From an uncultured Acidobacteriia bacterium (GTDB lineage Bacteria > Acidobacteriota > Terriglobia > Bryobacterales > Bryobacteraceae), in NCBI GenBank assembly GCA_903923395.1, contig CAIXXM010000062.1, positions 1 through 47,920 of the forward strand: a DNA stretch of 47,920 nt, written 5' to 3'. How positions within the stretch are numbered: position 1 is the first letter of the stretch; the number at the start of each line of letters is the position of its first letter. The position numbers were made by a program, and so were the translations under genes. Below the pieces are notes generated by a model. That model was given only the letters and a program-made list of their open reading frames with translations. It ran no database searches and was not told the origin of the DNA. Shown in pieces: positions 32,246 to 40,626 of this stretch.

Positions 32246-34491
32246 TTGCAGTATGACACCGTGGGCTGTGTGGTAACCCCATTCACGTCAGTAAACTGGA
32301 AAGTCCAGCAGGCCGTTGCCGTGCCGCCCCGGCTCTGGGCCAAAGCGGTGGCCAGATCGGAACCGGTGAGTTCCTTGTAGCGGATTCGATACGTGCCCGG
32401 CGCATTGTTATAGCTGTCCGTCCCGGTCTCATTCGTCACGAAGGCCCGCGCGGAAGTGAATTGCAAGACTTGATAGCCATCCGCCGCAGTGGTCAGGGTC
32501 ATGTTCGTGTTGTTGAACGGAGTAACAGGCGGCTGCCGCATGGGATGATACTTCGCACCCTGCCCGGCAAGATCAGGACTGGGCACGCCGGCAAGACAGG
32601 ACGCCACATATGGCGACGCATCGGTCACGTGATAGCTGTAGCCTTGCGGTGCGTTCTGCACCGTCTTGGTGTTTCCGCCGCAGATAGTGTCGCGCTGAGC
32701 AGTGGTGCCATCCGCATCGTGATACCCGAAGATCGCGAAGCCATCCAGCGCCCAGCCGATCGGATGGGTGTCCCAATAGCTGGGGGGCTGATCCGCCATC
32801 ATGCAGGTCGGCGCGGCGTGGTAATGATAGTCATCGGCACGGCCGGAATGTCCGTTGCAATTATCCAGCTGACCCAGTGCCTTGGTATCTCCACCGGTAA
32901 CGCATCCACCCTGCGTGCAGGGATTGAAGATGGGCACACCGTTGATGGCAACACCCAGGGGACCATCGACAACATCCGTGGGAGTAGCCGCCAGCTTGGG
33001 TGCCAGCGGGATCTTCCAGCCATTCGCCCCCTGGAAGTTAGTCGGCGTCGGCACTTGAAGATTCGTGGATGTTATCCCGTTCATCATGGGCTGTGTGGTG
33101 ATTCCCAGGGAACTGATATAGCCATAAGTGTCATCGCAAGACACTCTGGCCGCGCCGGATTTCGAAGCTTTCAAGGAATTCGAGATATAAGTGCACGCCG
33201 TGCCGGAGCCCGTCATTGTAGTCCGGCTCGCTCCCAGAGTAAGGGAAGCAGAACCCAGCGTGATGGCGCCAATGGCATCCGTGACATTCTGGCCGGTCAC
33301 CTGCGCCGCGGGGACACTGAAAACCGGCACATCCGACAAAGCGTAGAGCGTGAATGTATACAATTTCAAGCCCGGACCCTGTGAGCACGGCGGATTGTAT
33401 ACAGTGCCTGAGCCATCACTGCCCACGCCCATGGTTCCAATAAGAAACGCATCCTGCGGCAGCGATTTCTGCGTGGACGGAATGTGATAAACGACCCAGT
33501 TCCACTTGGTGGTTCCATCGCCCGGCAGCGTGGTCATCAACAGAGCAAATTCCTTGGTTCCAGCGGGCGCGTTCGCCCAGGCCAATGGGATGGTGGAACC
33601 CATTCCGTCACAGGTGGCGTAATTCGGCAGCGTGCCGCCATTCGCGCCTGCGGAACTGGTGAGCGTGAAGGCGCCCGGTGTGGTGGGCACGGCCACGCCC
33701 ACAGGGAGATAAAGCGTCTGCGGCAGAACCGTACCGTTGAGGCTCACCTGGACGGCGGCGTCCCCAAGCGAAAGGGATTGCGGCACCACCACATTGATCT
33801 GGTAGAGGCCGACGGACCCCGGCGAAATCCCCGCATAAAGTACAGTTGCGTTTGCATTGCCGATCTTCACTGTCACCGTGCCGGCAAGCGCGTTCTGACT
33901 CCCGGCAACAACCCCGCCGACGATGCCCTGCTTCAACGCACCGAAGCCGATGCCGTAGAGCACGATGGCTTCCCCGGGCAGCGTCTCCGAAACGGGCAAC
34001 CCGGTGATTCCAGGAGGCACGATCAGGGACCCATTCGTATGCGCCGCGGCCATATATTGCTTGCCGCCCACGTTGAAACTGGAGGGGGCCAGTAAGCCCG
34101 GTTGCTGTGCGTTGACTGTCAATGAAGCGGCGGTACTGGCTGCGCCCTGGTAGCTCAAGACCACCGCCGCGGTACCGGTGGACAGCGCGTCCGGGAGTTG
34201 CACATTGACCTGCCCCGGGCTGACATAACTTACATAAGCAGGGGTCCCGTTCACCGTAACGGTCACACCATCCAGCGTGGTGGGCGCATTTGCGCCGGTA
34301 AAATCACTGCCTGCCCACGCGCGGCTGGTGCCAGCCAGATTAGAACCGTAAATTTCCAGCCACGAACCGGGGGCGCAGGTGCCGGCGTAGGCACCGTAAC
34401 CGCTGGCTGTGACCATGTGGTCAATGACCGGCGCAGCCCCTGGCAACAAAGCCGGGACGAGAATGAGGAGAGCAGCAATCGATTTGTTCAT
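32242..34491 (-). CDS. Secreted TIG-PEBP-YHYH protein, first gene of the copper operon
   Basis: A 749-residue protein with a Sec signal (SIAALLILVPALLPGAA). Two Solibacter-type IPT/TIG-like units follow (about 20-270: CAPGSWLEIYGSNLAGTSRA, YVSPGQVNVQLPD, QQPGLLAPSSFNVGGKQY). Then comes a PEBP domain (about 275-425: YATCDGMGSTIPLAWANAPA, WVVYHIPS) and a YHYH domain (about 440-749: NGVPIFNPCTQGGCVTGGD, SGRADDYHYHAAPTC, HPIGWALDGFAIFGYHDADG). The last two domains closely match the convergent gene at 25219-26715. It is the promoter-proximal gene of five on the minus strand, divergent from a two-component system. The function of YHYH is unknown; a secreted metal-binding role is inferred. Confidence 0.9.
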   Translation of the reverse strand: MNKSIAALLILVPALLPGAAPVIDHMVTASGYGAYAGTCAPGSWLEIYGSNLAGTSRAWAGSDFTGANAPTTLDGVTVTVNGTPAYVSYVSPGQVNVQLPDALSTGTAAVVLSYQGAASTAASLTVNAQQPGLLAPSSFNVGGKQYMAAAHTNGSLIVPPGITGLPVSETLPGEAIVLYGIGFGALKQGIVGGVVAGSQNALAGTVTVKIGNANATVLYAGISPGSVGLYQINVVVPQSLSLGDAAVQVSLNGTVLPQTLYLPVGVAVPTTPGAFTLTSSAGANGGTLPNYATCDGMGSTIPLAWANAPAGTKEFALLMTTLPGDGTTKWNWVVYHIPSTQKSLPQDAFLIGTMGVGSDGSGTVYNPPCSQGPGLKLYTFTLYALSDVPVFSVPAAQVTGQNVTDAIGAITLGSASLTLGASRTTMTGSGTACTYISNSLKASKSGAARVSCDDTYGYISSLGITTQPMMNGITSTNLQVPTPTNFQGANGWKIPLAPKLAATPTDVVDGPLGVAINGVPIFNPCTQGGCVTGGDTKALGQLDNCNGHSGRADDYHYHAAPTCMMADQPPSYWDTHPIGWALDGFAIFGYHDADGTTAQRDTICGGNTKTVQNAPQGYSYHVTDASPYVASCLAGVPSPDLAGQGAKYHPMRQPPVTPFNNTNMTLTTAADGYQVLQFTSARAFVTNETGTDSYNNAPGTYRIRYKELTGSDLATALAQSRGGTATACWTFQFTDVNGVTTQPTVSYCK

Positions 34492-34529
34492 CTAAATACC
34501 TGCCCCATGATTAACGTCCGAATCTAAAG

Positions 34530-34535
34530 CTTATA
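34530..34535 (-). promoter_or_regulatory. Candidate -10 element for the five-gene copper operon
   Basis: On the minus strand TATAAG (34535 to 34530) lies about 40 bases before the ATG at 34491, and 18 bases downstream of the near edge of the TGTGAG direct repeat. No good -35 hexamer is present, as expected for an activator-dependent promoter. Confidence 0.4.
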
Positions 34536-34553
34536 TGTGGAATGGAGCTGTTT

Positions 34554-34570
34554 TGTGAGCTTACTGTGAG
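34554..34570. promoter_or_regulatory. Candidate OmpR-family operator: direct repeat TGTGAG-N5-TGTGAG
   Basis: TGTGAG occurs at 34554-34559 and 34565-34570, an 11-bp period typical of OmpR/PhoB-family response-regulator sites. It lies in the 124-base divergent region between the copper operon and an OmpR-family regulator gene. Relative to the operon's candidate -10 it falls at the -35 position, which fits activation. The binding protein is presumed to be the adjacent regulator. Confidence 0.5.
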
Positions 34571-34615
34571 TTTTGCGTGGATTTTACATTGTCTTAGCTA
34601 TTCTGGAGCCAAAGC

Positions 34616-35308
34616 ATGAGCGCCTCTCTTCGAGCACTGGTCGTGGATGATGACCGGCTCATCTGTCAGTTGCTGGCGGAATATCTCGCCCCACATGGCT
34701 ACGACGTTGTTACTGCCCACAACGGGCTCGACGGCGTGGATCGGGCCGCCGCGCCTGATATCGATGTGGTGATCCTTGACGTGATGCTGCCGGGGATTGA
34801 CGGCTTCGAAGTTTTGAAGCGCATCCGGGTCCGCTCTTCGGTTCCCGTGATCATGTTGACGGCGCGCGGCAGCGAACGGGAACGTATCTCCGGCCTCGAT
34901 ACCGGTGCCGATGATTACATCCCCAAGACCTTTTCCCACCGCGAGTTGCTCTCCCGTTTGAACGCCGTCATGCGGCGCGTGAAGCCTGCTTCCTTTGACA
35001 ATCTGGAAGAGGCTTTCGGGATCACACTCGACCCCAGCCGGCGCATCGTGAAACGGGAAGGCAGGCGCGTCGAACTGACGGCTGTGGAATTCGATATTCT
35101 GTGCGCTCTGATGCGGGCCAAAGGCAGAGTGCTGAGCCGGGAACAACTGCTGCAGGAAGCATCGCAACGGGGGCCGGAAGTGTCTGACCGCTCGATCGAC
35201 GTGCACATCTCCTCCGTCCGCCGAAAGCTTGGTTATGAGCGGACGGCGGGTTGCATCGAAACGGTCCGCAGTCTGGGCTACAGGTTCCGCAACCCGGAGG
35301 AGGCCTGA
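34616..35308 (+). CDS. OmpR-family response regulator
   Basis: A 230-residue regulator. The receiver domain (1-120) has the acidic pair in VVDDDRL, the phospho-acceptor D55 in VVILDVMLPG, and the switch Thr in MLTARGSE. The conserved Lys is in DDYIPKTFSHREL, where the common KPF is KTF. The winged-helix DNA-binding domain follows (ELTAVEFDILCALM, VLSREQLL, DRSIDVHISSVRRKLG, IETVRSLGYRFR). GGAG stands 7 bases before the ATG. Its stop overlaps the kinase start (TGATG). It diverges from the five-gene copper operon and is its most probable regulator, as CusR, CopR and CpxR are for their targets. Confidence 0.93.
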   Translation: MSASLRALVVDDDRLICQLLAEYLAPHGYDVVTAHNGLDGVDRAAAPDIDVVILDVMLPGIDGFEVLKRIRVRSSVPVIMLTARGSERERISGLDTGADDYIPKTFSHRELLSRLNAVMRRVKPASFDNLEEAFGITLDPSRRIVKREGRRVELTAVEFDILCALMRAKGRVLSREQLLQEASQRGPEVSDRSIDVHISSVRRKLGYERTAGCIETVRSLGYRFRNPEEA

Positions 35309-36714
35309 TGCGTTTCCGGCTCTGGGCACAGGTGTGTGTGGCGCTCGCTGTGAATCTGCTGCTGCTCTGCACGCTGGCGGCGATTCTGATCGCCCAACAA
35401 ACGCGCTCCGGGGTCCAAAGCTTCCTGTACGCCCCGGCGCGGGAACGCATTCGGGAATTGGGCATACAGGTTGAGGAAGAATTTCCCGGTAAGCCTGAGG
35501 CTGAGCGCACCGCATGGCTCGCGAAACTGCAACAGGGGACGGGCGTCACGCTGGCCGTTTATAACGACAGGGGCATGCTGGTCGCGGGGCCGGACCTTGG
35601 GCCGCCGCCTTCCGTGATGAAGGAAATCCAGCGCGAAGAGAACAACAGACCACCCCAAAGGCAGAACCGCCCGGCGCGCCGGAAGCGTCCGCCGATGTTC
35701 TTCCTGAAAGATGGAACGCCTTCTCAGTATTGGTTCGGATATAACTTCCCCATCGTGCTGCAGCAGGGCAATCCTCCGGTTCGGCACACGCTTGCTGTGG
35801 CAGCACCCTCGCTGCTTACGTCGCCGTTCCTGCTCAATTGGTATCCGCTCGCTGGCGGTGCGGCACTGGCGCTGGTTCTTACCACACTTTGCTGGATTCC
35901 CGTTGTCCGGCGCGTGACTCGTTCCATCCAGATCGTCCGGAATGCCTCCGCGGAAATTGCGCGCGGCCGTTTCGATGTCGCGATCCCGGTCCGCAGCGGC
36001 GATGAACTGGGTGACCTGGCAGCGTCCATCCGCAGGATGTCGGAACAACTGGCGCACCTCGTCCAGGGGCAGACGCGCTTTCTGGCGGATGTAGCGCATG
36101 AACTCTGCGCGCCGCTCGCCCGCATCCAGCTCAGTGCGGGCATTCTGGAAGAGCGCGCCCCGGCGGATCAGACGGCCCTGGTGCAGAGGCTCGAACGGGA
36201 TATTACGCAAATGTCCGCCCTGGTTGCGGATCTACTTTCCTTCACCAAAGGCACGGTCCGCAAGCCCGAACTGGTGCCTGTAGCGATGGAGGGTTTGGCG
36301 CAGTTGGTGGCGCTGCAGGAGCATGTGGAAGGGACGCAGGTCCGGGTGGAGATTCCCGGGGCCTTGAAAGTCCTGGCGGATACCGAGTATCTGCAACGTG
36401 CGCTGGCCAACCTGGTCCGCAACGCGATTCGCTATGCCGGTGACAGCGGACCGGTTACGATCTCAGCGCTCTCGCAAGGCGGTACGGTGAGGATCTCCGT
36501 GCAGGACAGTGGCCCCGGATTGCCGCCATCGGATCTCGAAAACATCTTCAGCCCCTTTTACCGCCCCGATACCGTGCGAACCCCTGGCAGCGCGGGCGCG
36601 GGGCTGGGGTTGGCGATCGTCAAAGGCTGCGTGGAGGCGTGCAACGGCTCAGTATCCTGCCGGAACAGGAACCCGGGGCTGGAAGTGGTTATTGAACTGG
36701 CGCAGGCGGCGTAA
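35308..36714 (+). CDS. CpxA-like sensor histidine kinase
   Basis: A 468-residue membrane kinase beginning at ATG 35308 inside the regulator stop codon. It has a first membrane segment (VCVALAVNLLLLCTLAAILI), a periplasmic sensor loop (about 35-185) with a basic Pro/Arg/Gln stretch, and a second membrane segment. A HAMP linker (VRRVTRSIQIVRNASAEIAR) leads to the HisKA helix with H264 in VAHELCAPLARIQLS, and an HATPase domain (LANLVRNAIRYAG, DSGPGLPP, GAGLGLAIVKG). The H-box reads HELCAPL, with Cys and Ala where Arg and Ser/Thr usually stand. The sensor loop lacks an obvious Cys or His metal site. It most resembles CpxA-type envelope sensors. Confidence 0.9.
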   Translation: MRFRLWAQVCVALAVNLLLLCTLAAILIAQQTRSGVQSFLYAPARERIRELGIQVEEEFPGKPEAERTAWLAKLQQGTGVTLAVYNDRGMLVAGPDLGPPPSVMKEIQREENNRPPQRQNRPARRKRPPMFFLKDGTPSQYWFGYNFPIVLQQGNPPVRHTLAVAAPSLLTSPFLLNWYPLAGGAALALVLTTLCWIPVVRRVTRSIQIVRNASAEIARGRFDVAIPVRSGDELGDLAASIRRMSEQLAHLVQGQTRFLADVAHELCAPLARIQLSAGILEERAPADQTALVQRLERDITQMSALVADLLSFTKGTVRKPELVPVAMEGLAQLVALQEHVEGTQVRVEIPGALKVLADTEYLQRALANLVRNAIRYAGDSGPVTISALSQGGTVRISVQDSGPGLPPSDLENIFSPFYRPDTVRTPGSAGAGLGLAIVKGCVEACNGSVSCRNRNPGLEVVIELAQAA

Positions 36715-37105
36715 CCGTAGCCCAGCGCTCGACGATCTTGCCATTGGCGAACCGCCAAAGCACGAAGCCGTGAAATTCAATCTTGACCCCGCTCGAGGCC
36801 TCCGTGCCGCGCCAGATATTGCGCACCATAACCTTGTCGCCTTCCGCAAGAATGTCTTCGACGGAGACATGCAGGTCAGGCCAGCGGAGATACACAGCTT
36901 CCATCATGCGCTTGGCTGCTTCCGGCCCTACTGCGACGCCGCCCGGTTCGTCATGATCCAGAAAGTCTTCACTGAAGCTGCGGTAGGCAATCGCAGAATC
37001 CTGCTGGTTGACGAAGCGTTCGAAGTGGTTCTTCACAAACGCCTTCATCTCCTCAAGAGTCAAGCCCGGCGGGGCAACGGCGGGCACGGTGTAAGTCACG
37101 CTCAT
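36689..37105 (-). CDS. SnoaL-like ester cyclase family protein
   Basis: A 138-residue protein with the NTF2-like fold of the SnoaL family: VKNHFERFVNQQDSAIAYRS, FLDHDEPGGVAVGPEAAKR, YLRWPDLHVSVEDILAEGDK and IWRGTEASSG. It has no signal peptide. ATG 37105 is chosen since it overlaps the GH36-like gene stop by 4 bases and the longer frame is that gene's shadow. Family members are polyketide cyclases, isomerases or hydrolases of varied substrates; nothing here points to one. Its 3' end overlaps the kinase gene by 26 bases on the opposite strand. Confidence 0.85.
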   Translation of the reverse strand: MSVTYTVPAVAPPGLTLEEMKAFVKNHFERFVNQQDSAIAYRSFSEDFLDHDEPGGVAVGPEAAKRMMEAVYLRWPDLHVSVEDILAEGDKVMVRNIWRGTEASSGVKIEFHGFVLWRFANGKIVERWATVTPPAPVQ

Positions 37106-39090
37106 GGCTCTATGATGAGCCACACATAGCTTCTGGGTTCTGGAATCTTTACTTTGACCGTTGTCTGATTCACGGTTGCAGCGCCCGAGCCGCCCAATAC
37201 GGAGACTTTGTAGCTGCCCTGTAACAACAACGGCACGTCGACGATCCAATCCGCGGTGCTGTTCTCTTCCCGGAAGACCAGCAGTTGGGCACTCTTCCTG
37301 TCCTGGGCGACCGACGCAAAGCCTGTCCACGAAGTACCGTCCGGCGCGCTTCCCAACGGCACGATGTTCCCTCTGTGAATGGCTTCTCTGTTCTTCTTCC
37401 ACACGGCAACCAGAGGACTCACCCTGGCAAAATATTCCGGACCCAGATTCGAAATTTCAAACCAGCCCAGAGGGTTGGCGAACATCGTGGTGGCAAATAA
37501 GTAATCTGGACTGAACTTCGACGGGGCGAGCGGGTCATTGGGATATAAGTTGCCGTTGCGGGCATTGTTCAGGAACTCGATCCGGAGCCGCAGCGGGTCA
37601 ACATAATGCGCCAACTCCCATAAGTTCCGCAGTGTCTGGTGCGGCCAGTAACGGTGGAGGTCCGTGTATCTGTTTTCGACAAACAACGGGCCGGTTGACA
37701 TGGAACCGAAGTAACCCGGCCGTATCTCGGCGGTAACATCCAGATCGAAGGCAATCTCCCCTTTTGATTCGGTGAGAATCCGCTCAAACATCTTGTGCAA
37801 ACGCTCTTCGCCAAGTGTGGTGGTAGATTTGACACCGTCGATTTTGTAATACCGGACACCCTCATTCTTCCAGTAAGTCAACAACTGTGCGGCGTCTTTC
37901 TCCCAGTTGGCGAAGTCGTTACTTGAATCCGGAGCGAACCAAAGTCCGAAGCGCATGCCGCGGGCCTTTGCGGCTTCCACCAGAGGCTTCAAGCCGCCGG
38001 GGAAACGGGTTGCATTCGCATTCCAGAAGTGCGGATCCGCCGCCCAGAAGCCATTCCAGACACCACCGGCATTCACAGAGTTGGCGCTGCGGCCCTGTTG
38101 CCAGCCGTCATCCACCTGAATCACATCCACACCGAGGCGGGCACCGGCTTCAATCTCTTTGGTCAGGAATTCCGTGTTGATCCGGGCATCGCGCGAACGG
38201 TCCCCCCAGGTGTTGCTCAAGAACATGCCATCGCGGGAAGGATCAAAGATCCGAAGCTGGCGCTGGTAATTCTGCAGGGTCACCACACGGCCGCCCAAAC
38301 CGCCGGTATAAGCCAGGGTTGTAACACGCTCCGTGCCCAGTGCAGCCACTCTGCGCCGGTTGGGGTCAATCTCGAAATCCACGTCGCGCTTGACTGGCCT
38401 GGCGTGGGGCAATGGGGCTTCTTTCAACAGAATCAGGCCTTCGTGCGTGAAGGTGTTCTCCACGATGAGAAGGTTCCCGGCAACCTGAATCTTCTCATTG
38501 GAATGCAAGAGCCATTCGCGCTCCTGCACGAGTTCGTTATGAATATCGGTCTGGTCGGCAAGGTTGACTTGAATAACACGCAGATGCTGGGGAATGAGTG
38601 CCAGTGCCTCGGCCACGTCTCCCTTGAGCCCGCCCTTCGCGGCAGCGGCGGTTTCAATCCCGCTTGCCTTAACCTGTTCGCCAGTTGCAACCGCAGGGCC
38701 GCCACCAGCGAGCACCTGCACGGACAAACCATCAGCACCGGGATAGATTTGAAACCGGTAATGCGCGCTGCCAGCGGTAAGATCTGCCGTGAGTGACTCT
38801 TCCTCGACCGGCGTTCCCCGCCCTCTGCGCACCGCCAGCTTCGGCGTCTCCGCGGCCGGAGTGCCATTCGACGGTGCCGTAGAATCGGGAGGCCCGGACA
38901 ACCACTCCGCGCCGGACTTCAGCCGGAACGAGACAGGATACAGACCGCCTTTGGTGAAACGCCAGACACGCTCCACGCGGGTATTGCCGATCTTGAGTTC
39001 AGAACCGTTGAACGTGGCATAGCACTGCTCGGCTCCGGCACCATAGACCAGCGAGGAGGCAGCAAAAAGTGCAGCAAGAACAATACGCAT
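37102..39090 (-). CDS. Secreted GH36-like alpha-galactosidase family protein
   Basis: A 662-residue secreted enzyme. ATG 39090 (or 39099) begins a signal peptide (MRIVLAALFAASSLVYGAGA). An N-terminal beta-sandwich precedes a TIM barrel with LGVDVIQVDDGWQQG, RGMRFGLWFAPDSSND and VRYYKIDGVKS, the last holding the likely nucleophile Asp of clan GH-D (GH27/GH36). A Greek-key C-terminal domain follows. It would release alpha-linked galactose or related sugars in the periplasm. The gene diverges from the neighbour at 39129 with only about 38 bases between starts. The co-translated SnoaL-like gene follows with a 4-base overlap. Confidence 0.8.
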   Translation of the reverse strand: MRIVLAALFAASSLVYGAGAEQCYATFNGSELKIGNTRVERVWRFTKGGLYPVSFRLKSGAEWLSGPPDSTAPSNGTPAAETPKLAVRRGRGTPVEEESLTADLTAGSAHYRFQIYPGADGLSVQVLAGGGPAVATGEQVKASGIETAAAAKGGLKGDVAEALALIPQHLRVIQVNLADQTDIHNELVQEREWLLHSNEKIQVAGNLLIVENTFTHEGLILLKEAPLPHARPVKRDVDFEIDPNRRRVAALGTERVTTLAYTGGLGGRVVTLQNYQRQLRIFDPSRDGMFLSNTWGDRSRDARINTEFLTKEIEAGARLGVDVIQVDDGWQQGRSANSVNAGGVWNGFWAADPHFWNANATRFPGGLKPLVEAAKARGMRFGLWFAPDSSNDFANWEKDAAQLLTYWKNEGVRYYKIDGVKSTTTLGEERLHKMFERILTESKGEIAFDLDVTAEIRPGYFGSMSTGPLFVENRYTDLHRYWPHQTLRNLWELAHYVDPLRLRIEFLNNARNGNLYPNDPLAPSKFSPDYLFATTMFANPLGWFEISNLGPEYFARVSPLVAVWKKNREAIHRGNIVPLGSAPDGTSWTGFASVAQDRKSAQLLVFREENSTADWIVDVPLLLQGSYKVSVLGGSGAATVNQTTVKVKIPEPRSYVWLIIEP

Positions 39091-39128
39091 GGATCGCATG
39101 ATTATATCGGGGTGTAAGCTCATCCCAT

Positions 39129-40595
39129 ATGAAGTATCTTCTGGCCGCCATTCTTGGCATGCTTGCGCTTTCTCCGGCGAGTGCGCAGCAAGGAAAAGAA
39201 ACGCGCTATCTCGCATTCCAGATCTTCACGTATTCGCCCGATCCGCATGCCGCCTTCGGACCGGATAGCGGCCCCACCGCAGGGCTTCCAGACAAAGCGT
39301 CGCTGCGTACTTATATTGGCGACATCCGGCAAAAGGTCGGCACGGCAGGAACTCGTTCTGCCCGTCTGGCCGTGATCCTCGGGCCGGTGTCCTTCGAACA
39401 TACTGACCAGCAAGTGACTCGGTTCCTCGAAACCGGCTTCGATCTCGCTCTCGAAACGGGTGTTGCGGTGGGCTTCCACATCGACGACTCGATGTTCTGG
39501 GCGCGCAGGAAGGATCTGGCGTCTGATCCGGCGAACCTCGAAGTGATGGATTGGAACGGCACCGTCAACACCGGTCGCCGGCTGGACTGGGGCAAGGTGC
39601 CGGCTTCCGCTCCACCGCAGTTATGCTTCAACGCCAAGGCAGTGCGGCAGGCCGTGGAGGAACGCTCCGCGCTCATCGGCAAAGCGATTGCGAAGGGTCT
39701 GGCGCGCCTGGAGCAGGAGGGGAAGCCGGAACTGTTCGCGGGCGTCATCGCGGGCTGGGAAACCATGATCGGCGAGGACTTCAAGACAGGCAGCGCGCTC
39801 GGCTACCGGGCATTGATGAACCGCGGCTACTCGGCCAACAAGCCGCCGCAGGATATGGACCGCGAGCGCGAATCGGTAGTCTCGGAGTTCATCGCGCTCT
39901 GGGCGAAGGGCCTCGAAGCGGCAGGGGTTCCGGAAGCGAAGGTGTACTCGCATATTGCCTTTCAGCCGGGGCGCGTATTCGAAGCGGGGAACCACAAGGA
40001 CGCAACTTACTCCCAGCGCAACCACTTCACGCCGCCCAGCGCTGCTTTCGGAGAACCCTACCGGCCGGGATTTTCCACGTATCCGCAGCCTGGCCTCTTT
40101 GAAGATATTCATGCGGAACTTGCCAAGCATCCGCAAACCGGATGGGCTTCGAGCGAAGGCACCAACCTGCGCCTTGGCGCGAAGCCCGGTGAATCCGGCA
40201 TGACGATGGAAACCTATCTGGCCAAGGTGTTCAATCATGGCGGCACACTGGTGAATCTGTATTCCTGGGGAGTTGGCGGCGATGCCCACAAGGACATGGA
40301 TTTCCGGGTGGTCACTGAGGGCGAGGAAGCACTGCTGGCCTACCGGCGGTTCCTGCGCGGCGATCCGCTGGTGGAGGGTGAGGCGATCCAGACCTCGTCT
40401 CTCGCGGACCGGATGCCCGCGAAGATCCAGCGCATCCAGGCGGAAGCACCGGCGTGGATTCAGAGCAGTCCAGAGAACCGCGCGAAGGGCTTCCCGCTGA
40501 TCCAGAAACTCCGCCAGCAGATGGGGGACCGGAACTTCGCGGAAGCAGAGGTCACCGCCGACGCGATTCTGAAGATGCTGGACGCCAAACCATGA
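39129..40595 (+). CDS. Secreted protein of unknown function, TIM-barrel-like
   Basis: A 488-residue protein with a clean Sec signal (MKYLLAAILGMLALSPASA). I do not recognise a named family. Stretches such as VAVGFHIDDSMFWARRKD, AGVIAGWETMIGED, KVYSHIAFQPGRVFE, HPQTGWASSEGTNLRLG and GGTLVNLYSWGVGGD alternate strands and helices as in glycoside-hydrolase TIM barrels. Acidic residues occur at the strand ends (HIDDS, GWETM, SSEGT). It may be a sugar-active enzyme, in keeping with the divergent GH36-like gene, but no catalytic pair can be assigned. The amidohydrolase gene starts 31 bases after its stop. Confidence 0.75.
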   Translation: MKYLLAAILGMLALSPASAQQGKETRYLAFQIFTYSPDPHAAFGPDSGPTAGLPDKASLRTYIGDIRQKVGTAGTRSARLAVILGPVSFEHTDQQVTRFLETGFDLALETGVAVGFHIDDSMFWARRKDLASDPANLEVMDWNGTVNTGRRLDWGKVPASAPPQLCFNAKAVRQAVEERSALIGKAIAKGLARLEQEGKPELFAGVIAGWETMIGEDFKTGSALGYRALMNRGYSANKPPQDMDRERESVVSEFIALWAKGLEAAGVPEAKVYSHIAFQPGRVFEAGNHKDATYSQRNHFTPPSAAFGEPYRPGFSTYPQPGLFEDIHAELAKHPQTGWASSEGTNLRLGAKPGESGMTMETYLAKVFNHGGTLVNLYSWGVGGDAHKDMDFRVVTEGEEALLAYRRFLRGDPLVEGEAIQTSSLADRMPAKIQRIQAEAPAWIQSSPENRAKGFPLIQKLRQQMGDRNFAEAEVTADAILKMLDAKP

Positions 40596-40626
40596 ACGAC
40601 AAGCCCTGATCCCCTACAATCTGTGC

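Noticed and set aside
37106-37402. Longer start for the SnoaL-like protein
   Set aside because: The added residues are the antisense-like shadow of the GH36-like gene, and the 4-base overlap favours ATG 37105.
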